Assembly (NCBI RefSeq): GCF_050496765.1
Contig: NZ_JBNWEO010000013.1
Coordinates: 496,001 to 560,000 of the forward strand
Length of the DNA stretch: 64,000 bases
Reading direction: 5' to 3'
Source: JAEVLT01 sp050496765
GTDB taxonomy: Bacteria; Bacillota; Bacilli; Bacillales; Cytobacillaceae
The notes under the pieces were generated by a model that was not told the DNA's origin, ran no database searches, and was given only the letters and a program-made list of their open reading frames with translations. This document shows positions 32,534-41,255 of this stretch, in pieces (position 1 is the first letter of the stretch; each line of letters opens with the position of its first letter). The position numbers and the translations under genes are program-made.

Positions 32534-33637
32534 TTGTTAACTCTTGGATTTATGACATTAACCATGGACAGCGAAAGCGGTTATTTGACAGAAATTGCAA
32601 AACGTGCGGCTGCCCAGCAAGTGGAATGCGTCCGCTTTATTCCATCCAGTATCCTTCCAAACACCCATCTTGTCAAAGGAAAAAAATTCGATGCATCTTC
32701 TGAATGTTGGGTGGAAGATGAATTTCCTCTACCTGCACTGATTTATGATCGCTGTTTCTATGGAAACGATGAACATTCAAAACAATGTCTCCCAATTGTA
32801 TCCTGGCTCAAAAACAGGGATGACATTCAATTTTTAGGATATGGATTGCCAAACAAACTGGAGTTATATGAAGTTTTGCATCACACGGAATTAGGTCCTT
32901 ACTTGCCAGCCTCAAAGCCGGTAAGCCAAGCGCAAGACGTGTTTTCTGAGCTTAAAAAGCAGCAAAGAGTCATTCTCAAACCCATTAACGGTGCGCAAGG
33001 CTATGGAATTTACTATCTCAAAAAAAACGAGAAAACCTTCCATGTCAAAACGGAGAAACAAAAAAAGATTATCTCAAGAATTTTCCCAAATGAAGAAAAG
33101 CTCTTATCCTGGCTCAATCCTTTGCTGCACCAGCTACCCTATCTTATTCAGCCGTATCTGGAATTAACCAATGATGAGCTGCAGCCATTTGATATTCGCC
33201 TCCTGCTGCAAAAAGATGCAGACGGCAGCTGGACAGAGCGCGGAAGGGGAATTCGCACTGGGTTAACAGGCGGAATCTTGTCCAATTTAAGTGCCGGGGG
33301 AATGGTTTCTGACTTTGTCTCCTGGTCGGAGGCACTGCCTCCCGCAAAGAAAGCGTATATTTGTTCAGAACTGGACTATATAAAGAGCCACCTGACCCGA
33401 TTAGTCGAAAACGAGTTTCTGCCATTGTTTGAGCTGGGAGTAGATATTGGCGTAGCGAAAAACGGTTCATTATGGATTCTTGATGTGAATTCCAAACCGG
33501 GTCGAAAAGTCATCCTAAGCACCAATCCCGCTATCCAAGAGACCCTTTACAATGCTCCCGTCCATTATGCGAAGTTGCTGACGGAAATCGGCAGAAAAGA
33601 AAGGAAGAGCTATTATGCGAAAACGCTATCCCATTGA
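32534..33637 (+). CDS. yheC: YheC-type ATP-grasp protein
   Basis: This 367-aa protein is the length of YheC, starting at a TTG 8 nt after GGAGG. It begins directly with LTLGFMTLTMDSESGYLTEI, lacking the extra N-terminal domain of its neighbours. ATP-grasp motifs are LKPINGAQGYGI, FDIRLLLQKD and LGVDIGVAKNGSLWILDVNS followed by KPGRK. Substrate unknown; an amino-acid or peptide ligase activity is the general expectation for the fold. Confidence 0.88.
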   Translation: MLTLGFMTLTMDSESGYLTEIAKRAAAQQVECVRFIPSSILPNTHLVKGKKFDASSECWVEDEFPLPALIYDRCFYGNDEHSKQCLPIVSWLKNRDDIQFLGYGLPNKLELYEVLHHTELGPYLPASKPVSQAQDVFSELKKQQRVILKPINGAQGYGIYYLKKNEKTFHVKTEKQKKIISRIFPNEEKLLSWLNPLLHQLPYLIQPYLELTNDELQPFDIRLLLQKDADGSWTERGRGIRTGLTGGILSNLSAGGMVSDFVSWSEALPPAKKAYICSELDYIKSHLTRLVENEFLPLFELGVDIGVAKNGSLWILDVNSKPGRKVILSTNPAIQETLYNAPVHYAKLLTEIGRKERKSYYAKTLSH

Positions 33638-34979
33638 CATCGCTTTAAACGATCAATTGGTCGTTTTCTGTCCTCCAGAGATCGTGAAGGATCGGCAAAT
33701 AGAAAAAATTGCTTTCGGCACCCAGTCTGTTGAAGCGCGTTTTCTGCCCCATCCCGAAAAAAAAAATCGGATTGTCATCAGCAAAAAACTGGGTGAGCTA
33801 CTTCATTTCCCTGATTTCAACATCCCGCTTCACGCGTTTTTTGATTATAAAACATTGGTGATCGGCCCTTTGATCGGTATTTTCACCTCAGGTTTCACCC
33901 CTTTTCCATTGCAACCGATCGGGGAACGTTCATACATTTTTGCAAAACTACTTTCAGTAAAAAAATCCGTTGGCGTTCTTCCGTTCGTCTTTGGCGAGCA
34001 ACACATCGATTGGGATCAGGGTCTGATTAAAGGCTATTTTTATCATAAAAATCAATGGGAAACAGTCGAGGTTCCCTTTCCCAATGTTGTATATGACCGG
34101 CTGCCAAACCGAAAAAGCGAACGGAAGCCTTCATTAAAACAAGTGAAGGATCGGATGCAAAAAGAGTATTTGATCCCATGGTACAATCCTGGATTTTTCA
34201 ATAAACAGGATGTTTATGACCGGCTGCAGCAGGAATCAACAGTCGGAAACTATTTGCCGGAAACCCATCCATTTACGTCTTTTTCGGCAATTGAAACAAT
34301 GCTGTCCACGTTTGGCCATGTTTACATTAAACCAAATAATGGTAGCCTTGGAATCGGTGTTCATCAAATTCTTTATGATAAAAACGAAAACAGCTATTTC
34401 TGCCGCTATCGCGATCCGGATGGAACAAATCGTTTGCGGAAGTTTTCCACTCTCGAGAGCCTTTTCAAAATTGTTTTTGCTAAACGCAAACTAGACACTA
34501 TGCTTGTCCAGCAAGGGATTCATTTATTGAAGCTAGACGGACGTTCCATTGATTTTCGCGTTCATACGAACAAGGATGACGCAGGCAATTGGCATGTCAC
34601 AGCAATCGCTGCCAAAGTGGCGGGAAGCGGCAGCGTGACGACCCATGTTCGGAACGGTGGCGAAATCAAAACACTGGCGGAAATTTTCCCACCGGAGGAA
34701 CGAAAATTGTATACGGATAAATTGACGACCGCCTCCCTTCTCCTCAGCGAGGCCTTAGAGAAAAACATGGAAGGGATTATCGGTGAAATCGGGTTTGATT
34801 TAGGCATCGACAAGAACGGGGACGTATGGCTGTTCGAAGCCAATTCGAAGCCCGGGCGATCCATTTTTAAACATCCGGATTTAAAGGAATTTGACCTGTT
34901 GACGAGAAAACTTTCGATTGCTTTTGCGGTATTTTTAACAGAACAAGCAATCCTCTATCCAGAGGAATTATTCAAATGA
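33615..34979 (+). CDS. YheD-type ATP-grasp protein 2
   Basis: This 454-aa paralogue overlaps yheC by 23 nt. The N-terminal beta-rich domain (IALNDQLVVFCPPEIVKDRQ) is followed by GPLIGIFTSGF and the ATP-grasp motifs IKPNNGSLGIG, SIDFRVHTNKD and IGFDLGIDKNGDVWLFEANS. All expected ATP and metal ligands appear retained, so it is not a decayed copy. It and the next gene are additional to the yheC-yheD pair I know from B. subtilis. Confidence 0.85.
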   Translation: MRKRYPIDIALNDQLVVFCPPEIVKDRQIEKIAFGTQSVEARFLPHPEKKNRIVISKKLGELLHFPDFNIPLHAFFDYKTLVIGPLIGIFTSGFTPFPLQPIGERSYIFAKLLSVKKSVGVLPFVFGEQHIDWDQGLIKGYFYHKNQWETVEVPFPNVVYDRLPNRKSERKPSLKQVKDRMQKEYLIPWYNPGFFNKQDVYDRLQQESTVGNYLPETHPFTSFSAIETMLSTFGHVYIKPNNGSLGIGVHQILYDKNENSYFCRYRDPDGTNRLRKFSTLESLFKIVFAKRKLDTMLVQQGIHLLKLDGRSIDFRVHTNKDDAGNWHVTAIAAKVAGSGSVTTHVRNGGEIKTLAEIFPPEERKLYTDKLTTASLLLSEALEKNMEGIIGEIGFDLGIDKNGDVWLFEANSKPGRSIFKHPDLKEFDLLTRKLSIAFAVFLTEQAILYPEELFK

Positions 34980-36178
34980 ACATACACTATGACAGTCAAT
35001 CCGGAAAATGGTACCAAACCAGCTTGGACACAGCTGTCACCATCGGCGGGATGAACGAGATCCTCCCAAGAAAAACGAAAAAGGAAGCGGATTTCAGCTT
35101 TGACCTCACCACAAAAAATGGAAAAGTTGGACCGCTGATCGGGATTTTAACGGCAAGAAAAACGGACGGAACGATTTCCGGCAATAGCAGTCTGTTTATT
35201 CAATTGCAAAAAAAACTTTTGGCACAAAAGGGATTTAGCTTTATTTTTACAGCAGACAGTGTCAACGGCATCATGGTGAACGGTTATGCCTATTTGCCGG
35301 AAGAACAATCCTGGAAAAAAATGACGTTTCCATATCCCGATCTTGTCTATAATCGAATTCCTTTTCGGAAATCAGAAAAAGAAAAGAATGTCCGCACCAT
35401 TCTTGCAGACTTAAAAGCAAAAAACATTCCGTTTTTCAATCCTTGTTTTCTTGACAAATACCAAGTATATCACTTGTTTAAAAATCATTCCGTCTTGCAA
35501 AATTTTTTACCTGAAACAAATTTGATTACAGGAGACGTCGAATTGCGGACATTTTTGCAAAAACACACAAGCGTTTACGTAAAACCTACACAAGCTGCTA
35601 AAGGAAAAGGAATTTTTCGGCTGCGACTTGAGAACGAATCTGAAATATCATTTGAAGGTTTGTTGGAACGGAAGCAATACCAATCGTTTGCGGCATTTTG
35701 GCAGGAACAAGGATCCAATTTAACGGAAAAACCATATCTTGTCCAAGAAGAAATTTCCCCGTCGCGCTACAAGGGAAAGCGGTTTGATTTTCGAATTTTG
35801 GCGCATGCCGATCTGAATGATTATCGCGTTACAGGGATCGGCATTCGGCAGTCACAAGATCAAGAATTGACAACCCATATCCCAAACGGCGGCAGGCTTT
35901 TGCCGTATCATTTGTTTCAAACCGCTGAACTCGATCAGTTTATTCAGCTAGTTGTCAGCCATGTTGGCAGAACATTGACGACGGAACTCGGATACTTTGG
36001 CGAGTTCTCGATCGATGCCGGAATCAGCAAAGAGGGCAAGTATTATCTTTTTGAAGTGAACGCAAAGCCGATGCGCTTTGATGAAGAAGAAATTGAGGAA
36101 CTTAGGGTCACCCGGCTATGCCGCTTATTTTTTCAATTAACAGGATTTGAGAACAAAAGGCGGAAGCGCCTTGGTTAG
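34976..36178 (+). CDS. YheC/YheD-type ATP-grasp protein 3
   Basis: This 400-aa protein starts in an ATGA overlap with the preceding gene. It has GPLIGILTARK, then VKPTQAAKGKGIF, RFDFRILAHAD and GEFSIDAGISKEGKYYLFEV. The P-loop-like motif is the most diverged of the four (TQAAKGKG). The last eight codons (ending KRRKRLG) are encoded by a dispersed repeat inserted at the 3' end, so the natural C-terminus has been replaced. Confidence 0.85.
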   Translation: MNIHYDSQSGKWYQTSLDTAVTIGGMNEILPRKTKKEADFSFDLTTKNGKVGPLIGILTARKTDGTISGNSSLFIQLQKKLLAQKGFSFIFTADSVNGIMVNGYAYLPEEQSWKKMTFPYPDLVYNRIPFRKSEKEKNVRTILADLKAKNIPFFNPCFLDKYQVYHLFKNHSVLQNFLPETNLITGDVELRTFLQKHTSVYVKPTQAAKGKGIFRLRLENESEISFEGLLERKQYQSFAAFWQEQGSNLTEKPYLVQEEISPSRYKGKRFDFRILAHADLNDYRVTGIGIRQSQDQELTTHIPNGGRLLPYHLFQTAELDQFIQLVVSHVGRTLTTELGYFGEFSIDAGISKEGKYYLFEVNAKPMRFDEEEIEELRVTRLCRLFFQLTGFENKRRKRLG

Positions 36179-36327
36179 CCCCGACAAGCTTAAGACGGCA
36201 CCCGCAGGACGGTCCTGACCTCCGGAGGGGGACGGCTTAAGACCTCGAGGGGCTAGGCGCTGGAGCTAGATTCAGAAAACTCGTGCAAGGTTATCCACAT
36301 AGTAAAAATTTATAATTTCCTAGACCA
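36155..36327 (+). repeat. Dispersed repeat family E, copy 1
   Basis: The left part starts AAAAGGCGGAAGCGCC. The middle is GC-rich with inverted GCTTAAGACGGC / GACGGCTTAAGAC segments, then GGGGCTAGGCGCTGGAGCTAG and an AT-rich tail through GTAAAAATTTATAATTTCC. It matches, inverted and with an internal deletion, 60715-60800. Similar GCGCTGGAGCTAG elements recur in Bacillaceae as far as I recall. It overlaps the stop codon of the last ATP-grasp gene. Confidence 0.8.
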
Positions 36328-36330
36328 TTA

Positions 36331-36356
36331 AAAAGGAGACATTGGTCTCCTTTTCG
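36331..36356 (+). terminator. Terminator of the ATP-grasp operon
   Basis: The perfect stem AAAAGGAGAC / GTCTCCTTTT with loop ATTG is followed by CGCATTTTT. Confidence 0.8.
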
Positions 36357-36429
36357 CATTTTTCTCAACGAGCAGAAAGATTTGCTATAATAGACATGAT
36401 AAAATTTTTTACAGAAAAGGATTGTCAGC

Positions 36430-37344
36430 ATGTTATCAAAATTGCAACGATTGTATTCGGACGCTGTTCTTTTTACGACCCAGCCGCATGAATCCCTTGA
36501 AGGCTTTTGTCTGTTCGCAGATTACACTCGTAATGAGTGGCTGGCCATTCCGAAAACCAACTTGAGCGAGCCTGAAATCCAGCTTCTGCAAACACTTTAT
36601 GAACTGGTTGACCAAGGGAAATCAACCCCTATCTCTCCAATGGCAAAAAGCTGGTACGATTATTTATTTTTAAACGGTCTTGTGCCCTCGCATGCCGAAG
36701 ATGTATTTTTCCGGTTCATTCAATTTCAAATGAAAGGCGACCTAGCTGAACCAGCGGGAATTGAACAGGCGCTAAAAGGATTTTTTCCTGATGATATTAT
36801 CGTTTTATGGGAAAATAGCCACTCTGGAGTGATTGTCGAAAAGCAAAAAATCAAAACCTCCTTTCTTTCGGAAAAAGAATTGCATTTTATGACGGAAACG
36901 CTTGAAAGTGATTTTTACGTGAAAATCTATTTTTATATAGGAAAGCCGCTCGTCCTCTCGAACACGGCTCCGGGTTCTTTTCAAGCAGAAAAAGAATATT
37001 TTCATTTTGGCCAAGCCCATCTGGGGCAAATAAGGGTCTTTTCGTTCGAAAGAATTTTCCCATCTTTTTTAGCTGCCCATTTGCCGGAGCCGATTCAAGA
37101 AAAACTTCAGCAGACAATTTCCGAAGCGTTCGCGGATGATCCGGAAATGCTGCGGACGATCAAAGTATTTTTGGAAACGAATTTAAATGCCAGTCTCACA
37201 GCAAAAAAATTGTATATTCACCGCAATACGCTTCAATATCGAATTGATAAGTTTACTGATAAAACCGGCATTCAATTAAAAGACTTTTACGGTGCATTTG
37301 CTGTGTTCTTAGCATGTGTTCTGTACGAGGAAGAAGATATTTAA
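36430..37344 (+). CDS. PucR-type helix-turn-helix regulator upstream of msmX
   Basis: This 304-aa protein has a C-terminal PucR-family helix-turn-helix (FLETNLNASLTAKKLYIHRN, then TLQYRIDKFTDKTGIQLKDF) preceded by a sensor-like domain of about 230 aa that I do not recognise. It sits directly before msmX, where B. subtilis has yxkF, a related gene of unknown function. A role in regulating sugar uptake is inferred from position only. ATG follows AAAGG. Terminated by its own hairpin. Confidence 0.75.
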   Translation: MLSKLQRLYSDAVLFTTQPHESLEGFCLFADYTRNEWLAIPKTNLSEPEIQLLQTLYELVDQGKSTPISPMAKSWYDYLFLNGLVPSHAEDVFFRFIQFQMKGDLAEPAGIEQALKGFFPDDIIVLWENSHSGVIVEKQKIKTSFLSEKELHFMTETLESDFYVKIYFYIGKPLVLSNTAPGSFQAEKEYFHFGQAHLGQIRVFSFERIFPSFLAAHLPEPIQEKLQQTISEAFADDPEMLRTIKVFLETNLNASLTAKKLYIHRNTLQYRIDKFTDKTGIQLKDFYGAFAVFLACVLYEEEDI

Positions 37345-37362
37345 GATCAATTTGCCCAAATA

Positions 37363-37396
37363 AGGACACAGAAGTTTGTGCACTGTGTCCATTTTA
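37363..37396 (+). terminator. Terminator of the PucR-type gene
   Basis: The stem GGACACAG / CTGTGTCC with an 11-base loop is followed by ATTTTATTT. Confidence 0.75.
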
Positions 37397-37398
37397 TT

Positions 37399-37412
37399 TG
37401 GAAGCGTTTCCT
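37399..37412 (+). promoter_or_regulatory. cre-like site before msmX
   Basis: TGGAAGCGTTTCCT is a near match to the CcpA catabolite-responsive element (TGNNANCGNTNNCA), palindromic around GCG, 48 bp before the msmX ATG. Confidence 0.5.
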
Positions 37413-37459
37413 ATTAAACTAAAAACAAGAATAAAAGTTTTGATAGGGAGGCCAAACAA

Positions 37460-38572
37460 ATGGCAGAGCTGAAATTAGATCATATTTACAAAGTGTATGA
37501 CAATAAAGTAACCGCAGTTGAAGACTTTAATCTTCATATTGATGACAAAGAATTCATCGTTTTCGTTGGGCCATCTGGCTGCGGTAAATCAACAACTTTA
37601 AGAATGATTGCCGGCCTTGAAGAAATTTCTAAAGGCGATTTTTTTATTGATGGAAAAAGAGTAAACGATGTTGCACCAAAAGACCGCGATATTGCGATGG
37701 TTTTCCAAAACTACGCCCTGTACCCACATATGACCGTATATGACAATATGGCATTTGGTTTAAAATTGCGCAAGTTTCCAAAAGATGAGATTGACCGCCG
37801 GGTAAAAGATGCAGCAAAAATTCTTGGACTTGAGGCTTACTTAAACCGGAAGCCGAAAGCACTATCAGGCGGTCAGCGTCAGCGTGTTGCCCTTGGCCGT
37901 GCCATTGTCCGTGATGCAAAAGTATTCTTAATGGACGAGCCGCTCTCAAACTTGGATGCAAAACTTCGTGTTGCGATGCGCGCGGAAATTGCGAAGCTTC
38001 ACCGCCGCCTGCAAACAACGACGATTTACGTTACCCATGACCAGACAGAAGCAATGACAATGGCAACACGTCTTGTTGTTATGAAAGATGGTATCATCCA
38101 GCAGGTCGGTTCGCCAAAAGAAGTATATGAAAAACCTGAAAATGTTTTTGTCGGCGGCTTTATCGGCTCTCCTGCAATGAACTTCTTTAGTGGAACATTA
38201 ACGGATGGTAAATTCCAGATTGGTGATGCTGCTGTTTCCGTACCAGAAGGGAAAATGAAATACCTTCGTGAACAAGGTTATGTCGGCAAATCCATTACAC
38301 TTGGCGTTCGTCCAGAAGACATTCATGACGAGCCAATCTTCATTGAAGCATCCAGCGGTTCGAAAATTTCTGCTCATATCGACGTTGCCGAGCTGACAGG
38401 TGCTGAAACAATGATCTACTCAAGCATCAGCGGCCAAGACTTTGTTGCCCGTGTTGATTCCAGATCAGACATCAAACCTGGAGATAAGTTGGAACTTGCA
38501 TTTGATATGAACAAAGCCCATTTCTTCGATGTAGAAACAGAGAAGCGCATTCGCCCTACGAATGAGAAATAA
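37460..38572 (+). CDS. msmX: Multi-sugar ABC transporter ATPase MsmX
   Basis: This 370-aa ATPase of the MalK/MsmX/UgpC type has Walker A GPSGCGKST (residues 36-44), signature LSGGQRQRVALGRAIVRDA (about 136), Walker B VFLMDEPLSNLDAKLR, and C-terminal regulatory TOBE-like domains (LGVRPEDIHDE). In B. subtilis MsmX energises several oligosaccharide importers whose own operons lack an ATPase, which fits its isolation from permease genes here. It has a strong AGGGAGG site, a cre-like sequence and its own terminator. Confidence 0.94.
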   Translation: MAELKLDHIYKVYDNKVTAVEDFNLHIDDKEFIVFVGPSGCGKSTTLRMIAGLEEISKGDFFIDGKRVNDVAPKDRDIAMVFQNYALYPHMTVYDNMAFGLKLRKFPKDEIDRRVKDAAKILGLEAYLNRKPKALSGGQRQRVALGRAIVRDAKVFLMDEPLSNLDAKLRVAMRAEIAKLHRRLQTTTIYVTHDQTEAMTMATRLVVMKDGIIQQVGSPKEVYEKPENVFVGGFIGSPAMNFFSGTLTDGKFQIGDAAVSVPEGKMKYLREQGYVGKSITLGVRPEDIHDEPIFIEASSGSKISAHIDVAELTGAETMIYSSISGQDFVARVDSRSDIKPGDKLELAFDMNKAHFFDVETEKRIRPTNEK

Positions 38573-38586
38573 TCGAAGCCTTACCC

Positions 38587-38617
38587 ATAACCCCGCGTTT
38601 AAGCGGGGTTATTTTTT
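38587..38617 (+). terminator. Terminator of msmX
   Basis: The stem ATAACCCCGC / GCGGGGTTAT with loop GTTTAA is followed by six T residues. Confidence 0.92.
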
Positions 38618-38640
38618 AAAATCAGAATTTATATCTTTAC

Positions 38641-38690
38641 TTTTTTTCAGGGCAAAACGGGTACTACTGCCTTCCCTAATGCCTGTTTTT
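38641..38690 (-). repeat. Solo inverted relic of the 52-bp unit
   Basis: Read on the minus strand this stretch aligns over nearly its full length with the array unit. CTTCCCTAATGCC on the plus strand is the complement of GGCATTAGGGAAG, and TTTTTCAGGG matches CCCTGAAAAA. Identity is roughly three quarters. It lies 1 kb before array 2 in the opposite orientation. Confidence 0.6.
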
Positions 38691-38725
38691 CCTTTTTTTT
38701 CATAATTACAGGCGCCAGGCATTTC

Positions 38726-38968
38726 TTATTCCATTATTAAAATTACTTCATCCGTTAAACAGTTTGGACAGCTGTATAAATGCGGACATTGATGATTTTT
38801 AAATGATTCCGGATACCCATCCTCCATTTTCATTAAATCAATCTCCATATACGGGCTATAATCATCGTAATAATCCATGATTCTGCCTCTTTCTATCATC
38901 TGGCTGCCGCAATTTTTGCATTTCATTGTAAAGGCTCTTAACCCATTACATATTGGACAAATTGGCAT
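38726..38968 (-). CDS. Small zinc-ribbon protein
   Basis: This 80-aa protein has two Cys pairs near the N-terminus (CPIC, CKNC) and two near the C-terminus (CPHLYSC, PNC) around an acidic Tyr-rich middle (RIMDYYDDYSPYMEIDLMKM). That suggests one or two zinc ribbons. The family is not recognised. The binding site before the ATG is weak. It is divergent from the SASP gene. Confidence 0.65.
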   Translation of the reverse strand: MPICPICNGLRAFTMKCKNCGSQMIERGRIMDYYDDYSPYMEIDLMKMEDGYPESFKNHQCPHLYSCPNCLTDEVILIME

Positions 38969-39069
38969 TTTTCATCACAGCCCTCGAAAATGAATTGTTA
39001 CGATTATTTTATGCAGGAATGCACACTGTATGTAAAAGTCATTTGGTATAAATTCCCGGTTTCATTTTA

Positions 39070-39099
39070 AGAATAAGCTCAAAAAAATGCCGCATAATA
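39070..39099 (+). promoter_or_regulatory. Sigma-G-type promoter of the SASP gene
   Basis: AGAATA and CATAATA are separated by 17 bp. They fit the forespore sigma-G pattern (TGAATA and CATACTA) about 135 bp before the SASP start codon. Confidence 0.6.
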
Positions 39100-39234
39100 G
39101 AGATTACAAAGCAACAAATCAAAGAGTTTTAAATCTCAAACATGGGTTAGGCCTCGGAGGCAATGGAATTATTTTTCCAAATGTGGTTCAAATCCATACT
39201 AACCCCAAAATTAATCAGAGGAGTGTTATCAACT

Positions 39235-39438
39235 ATGGCAAGTAACAACAACTCTAATCAACTTTTAGTTCCTGGTGTACAGCAAGCTCTTGATCAAATG
39301 AAGTATGAAATTGCTTCAGAATTCGGAGTACAATTAGGTGCAGAAACAACTTCTCGTGCTAACGGTTCTGTTGGAGGAGAAATTACGAAGCGCCTGGTAT
39401 CAATGGCTGAGCAACAACTTGGCGGTTTCCAACGTTAA
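39235..39438 (+). CDS. Alpha/beta-type small acid-soluble spore protein
   Basis: This 67-aa DNA-protecting spore protein has the germination-protease cleavage region KYEIASEFGVQLG and the C-terminal block NGSVGGEITKRLVSMAEQQL. Start at the ATG at 39235 (MASNNNSNQLLVPGVQQALD) downstream of AGAGGAG; the frame extends upstream 24 codons without support. Position in the yhe region corresponds to sspB of B. subtilis. A sigma-G-like promoter lies upstream. Confidence 0.95.
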   Translation: MASNNNSNQLLVPGVQQALDQMKYEIASEFGVQLGAETTSRANGSVGGEITKRLVSMAEQQLGGFQR

Positions 39439-39477
39439 TTTCTTTCATATACAAACAACAACTGAATAATATGGCTA

Positions 39478-39510
39478 GCCCCTCGCTTTACTAGCGGGGG
39501 GCGTTCATTT
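39478..39510 (+). terminator. Terminator of the SASP gene
   Basis: The stem GCCCCTCGC / GCGGGGGGC (one G-T pair) with loop TTTACTA is followed by GTTCATTTT. Confidence 0.75.
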
Positions 39511-39522
39511 TGATAAGAAAAA

Positions 39523-39624
39523 CCGGGCACAAACCGCCCGGTCCGTTTTTAGTTTGGCTGATAAACGGAGTCTGTTGATTTCCGCTCCAGGCACTCGCTT
39601 TCCGGGGGGCGTTCCGGTGAAGCC
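39523..39624 (+). repeat. Hairpin H and head block B of array 2
   Basis: The hairpin CCGGGC / GCCCGG with its T5 tract (39523-39550) is followed by the conserved block (GTCTGTTGATTTCCGCTCC onward). It is the same head as in arrays 1 and 3. Confidence 0.8.
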
Positions 39625-40135
39625 AGTAGTGACCGGGTTGGCGTGAAAAATTGGAGGATCGGGCATTAGAGAAGCTAGTAATGACCGGTTTGGCCTGAAA
39701 AATTGGAGAAGCGGGCATTAGGGAAGCTAGTAATGACCGGTTTACCCTAAAAAATAGGAACATTGGGCATTACGGGAGCTAGTAATGACCGGTTTGGCCT
39801 GAAAAATAGGTGAAGCGGGCATTACGGGAGCTAGTAATGACCGGTTTGGCCTGAAAAATTGGAGAATTGGGCATTAGAGAAGCTAGTAATGACCGGTTTG
39901 GCCTGAAAAATTGGAGGATCGGGCATTAGGGAAGCTAGTAATGACCGCTTAGGCCTGAAAAATTGGAGCATTGGGCATTAGGGAAGCTAGTAATGACCGG
40001 TTTACCCTAAAAAATTGGAGAAGCGGGCATTAGGGAAGCTAGTAATGACCGGTTTGGCCTGAAAAATTGGAGAAGCGGGCATTAGGGAAGCTAGTAATGA
40101 CCGCTTAGGCCTGAAAAATAGGAGCATTGGGCATT
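39625..40135 (+). repeat. Tandem array 2, 52-bp unit, about 9.8 copies
   Basis: Units start at 39625 and then every 52 bp through 40093. They have the same consensus as array 1, with variant blocks GTTTGGCC, GTTTACCC and CTTAGGCC mixed among units. The last unit is cut after GGGCATT and fused to the 3' half of module C. Confidence 0.95.
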
Positions 40136-40209
40136 CCTGTGGCACTCGCCTGACTAGGACGTCCTGTCCATCGACCGTTCAGAATTTATCCATATAAATT
40201 CGGATTTGC
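40136..40209 (+). repeat. Module C, 3' fragment
   Basis: Starts at CCTGTGGCACTCGCC inside module C and runs to the terminal palindrome and GATTTGC. Its junction with array 2 shows that the modules recombine at internal points. Confidence 0.85.
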
Positions 40210-40428
40210 TAAAAAAAAAGACTTTTTTGTCTGCAAGTTATGATTTTATGAACATGTAGCCGATATAATAGACAAGAATCATGATGCTTCCGATTGCAAG
40301 CACACTTGACTATTCATCCATGCCTCTTTACGCCTTATTGGCATTTTTACCATAACTAATTTTATCACATTTGCACGTATGTGAAGATTCCAAATAATTA
40401 AATTTTATGACAAGGAAGTGGATTTTTT

Positions 40429-41049
40429 GTGAACATTTGTCTTTTAGGAGCAACAGGCCGTGTCGGCACCGTCATCCTTGAAAATGCACTTGCCCACCAG
40501 CATTTGGTTCGTACCATCGTTCGCGAGAAAAGCAAACTTGCTTTTGACGATCAAAATTTGACCGCCATTGTCGGAAATGTCTTGGTTGAAACGGATCTTG
40601 CTGCTGCCATGACGAGTGCAGATGCCGTGATCAGCGCTTTAAACACAGGTGGTTCGACTACCCTTTCTGACTCGATGCCACTGATTATCAATCAAATGAA
40701 CAAGCAGCGGATCAAACGGATTATCACAATCGGCACGGCTGGAATTCTTCAGGCGCGAAGCAACCCGTCCCTCTACCGTTTTCAATCCGCTGAATCGAAA
40801 CGAAAAACAACAAAAGATGCGGAAGACCATCTAAAAGCTTATTTAAGTCTGAAAAATTCTGACCTCGATTGGACAATTGTTTGCCCGACATACTTGCCTG
40901 TCGGCGAACGGATCGGCACATATCGATTCCAAAAAGATTTTTTGCCAGACAATTCGTCTTCTATCTCTATTTATGACACAGGTGATTTTGCGTATGCCCA
41001 GTTGTTTTCAACGGAATTTATCGGCTATCGGGTTGGTCTAACGTATTAA
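40429..41049 (+). CDS. yheG: NAD(P)-binding NmrA/SDR-like protein YheG
   Basis: This 206-aa Rossmann-fold protein has the dinucleotide motif LLGATGRVG at residues 5-13 and ITIGTAGILQARSN in the middle. Length and neighbourhood match YheG. The start is a GTG with AAGGAAGTGG upstream. Substrate unknown. It converges with yxlD, the two genes overlapping by 4 bp. Confidence 0.87.
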   Translation: MNICLLGATGRVGTVILENALAHQHLVRTIVREKSKLAFDDQNLTAIVGNVLVETDLAAAMTSADAVISALNTGGSTTLSDSMPLIINQMNKQRIKRIITIGTAGILQARSNPSLYRFQSAESKRKTTKDAEDHLKAYLSLKNSDLDWTIVCPTYLPVGERIGTYRFQKDFLPDNSSSISIYDTGDFAYAQLFSTEFIGYRVGLTY

Positions 41050-41255
41050 TTTTTTTCTTGAGGCTTTTTTTTCAAAACTTTACGGGCAAAAATCAAATAA
41101 AACAATGTAGGCATCGGCGCTTGAATAAGCCCGACTATTCCCCACAGCCAGTAGTTATGGTTGTGCTTACGCGCATGCCAAAACAAAAAGATACTTTGCG
41201 TCAAAAGAATAAGGGCAACCAGTAAAATAATTGGAAATGAAAGTTCACCTTTCAT
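41046..41255 (-). CDS. yxlD: YxlD-like small membrane protein
   Basis: This 69-aa protein has two hydrophobic segments (FPIILLVALILLTQSIFLFW and WGIVGLIQAPMPTLFYLIF) and a basic tail (KVLKKKPQEKN). In B. subtilis YxlC and YxlD form the membrane brake on the ECF factor SigY. Its ATG overlaps the end of the yxlC reading frame. Assigned by position and topology. Confidence 0.75.
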   Translation of the reverse strand: MKGELSFPIILLVALILLTQSIFLFWHARKHNHNYWLWGIVGLIQAPMPTLFYLIFARKVLKKKPQEKN

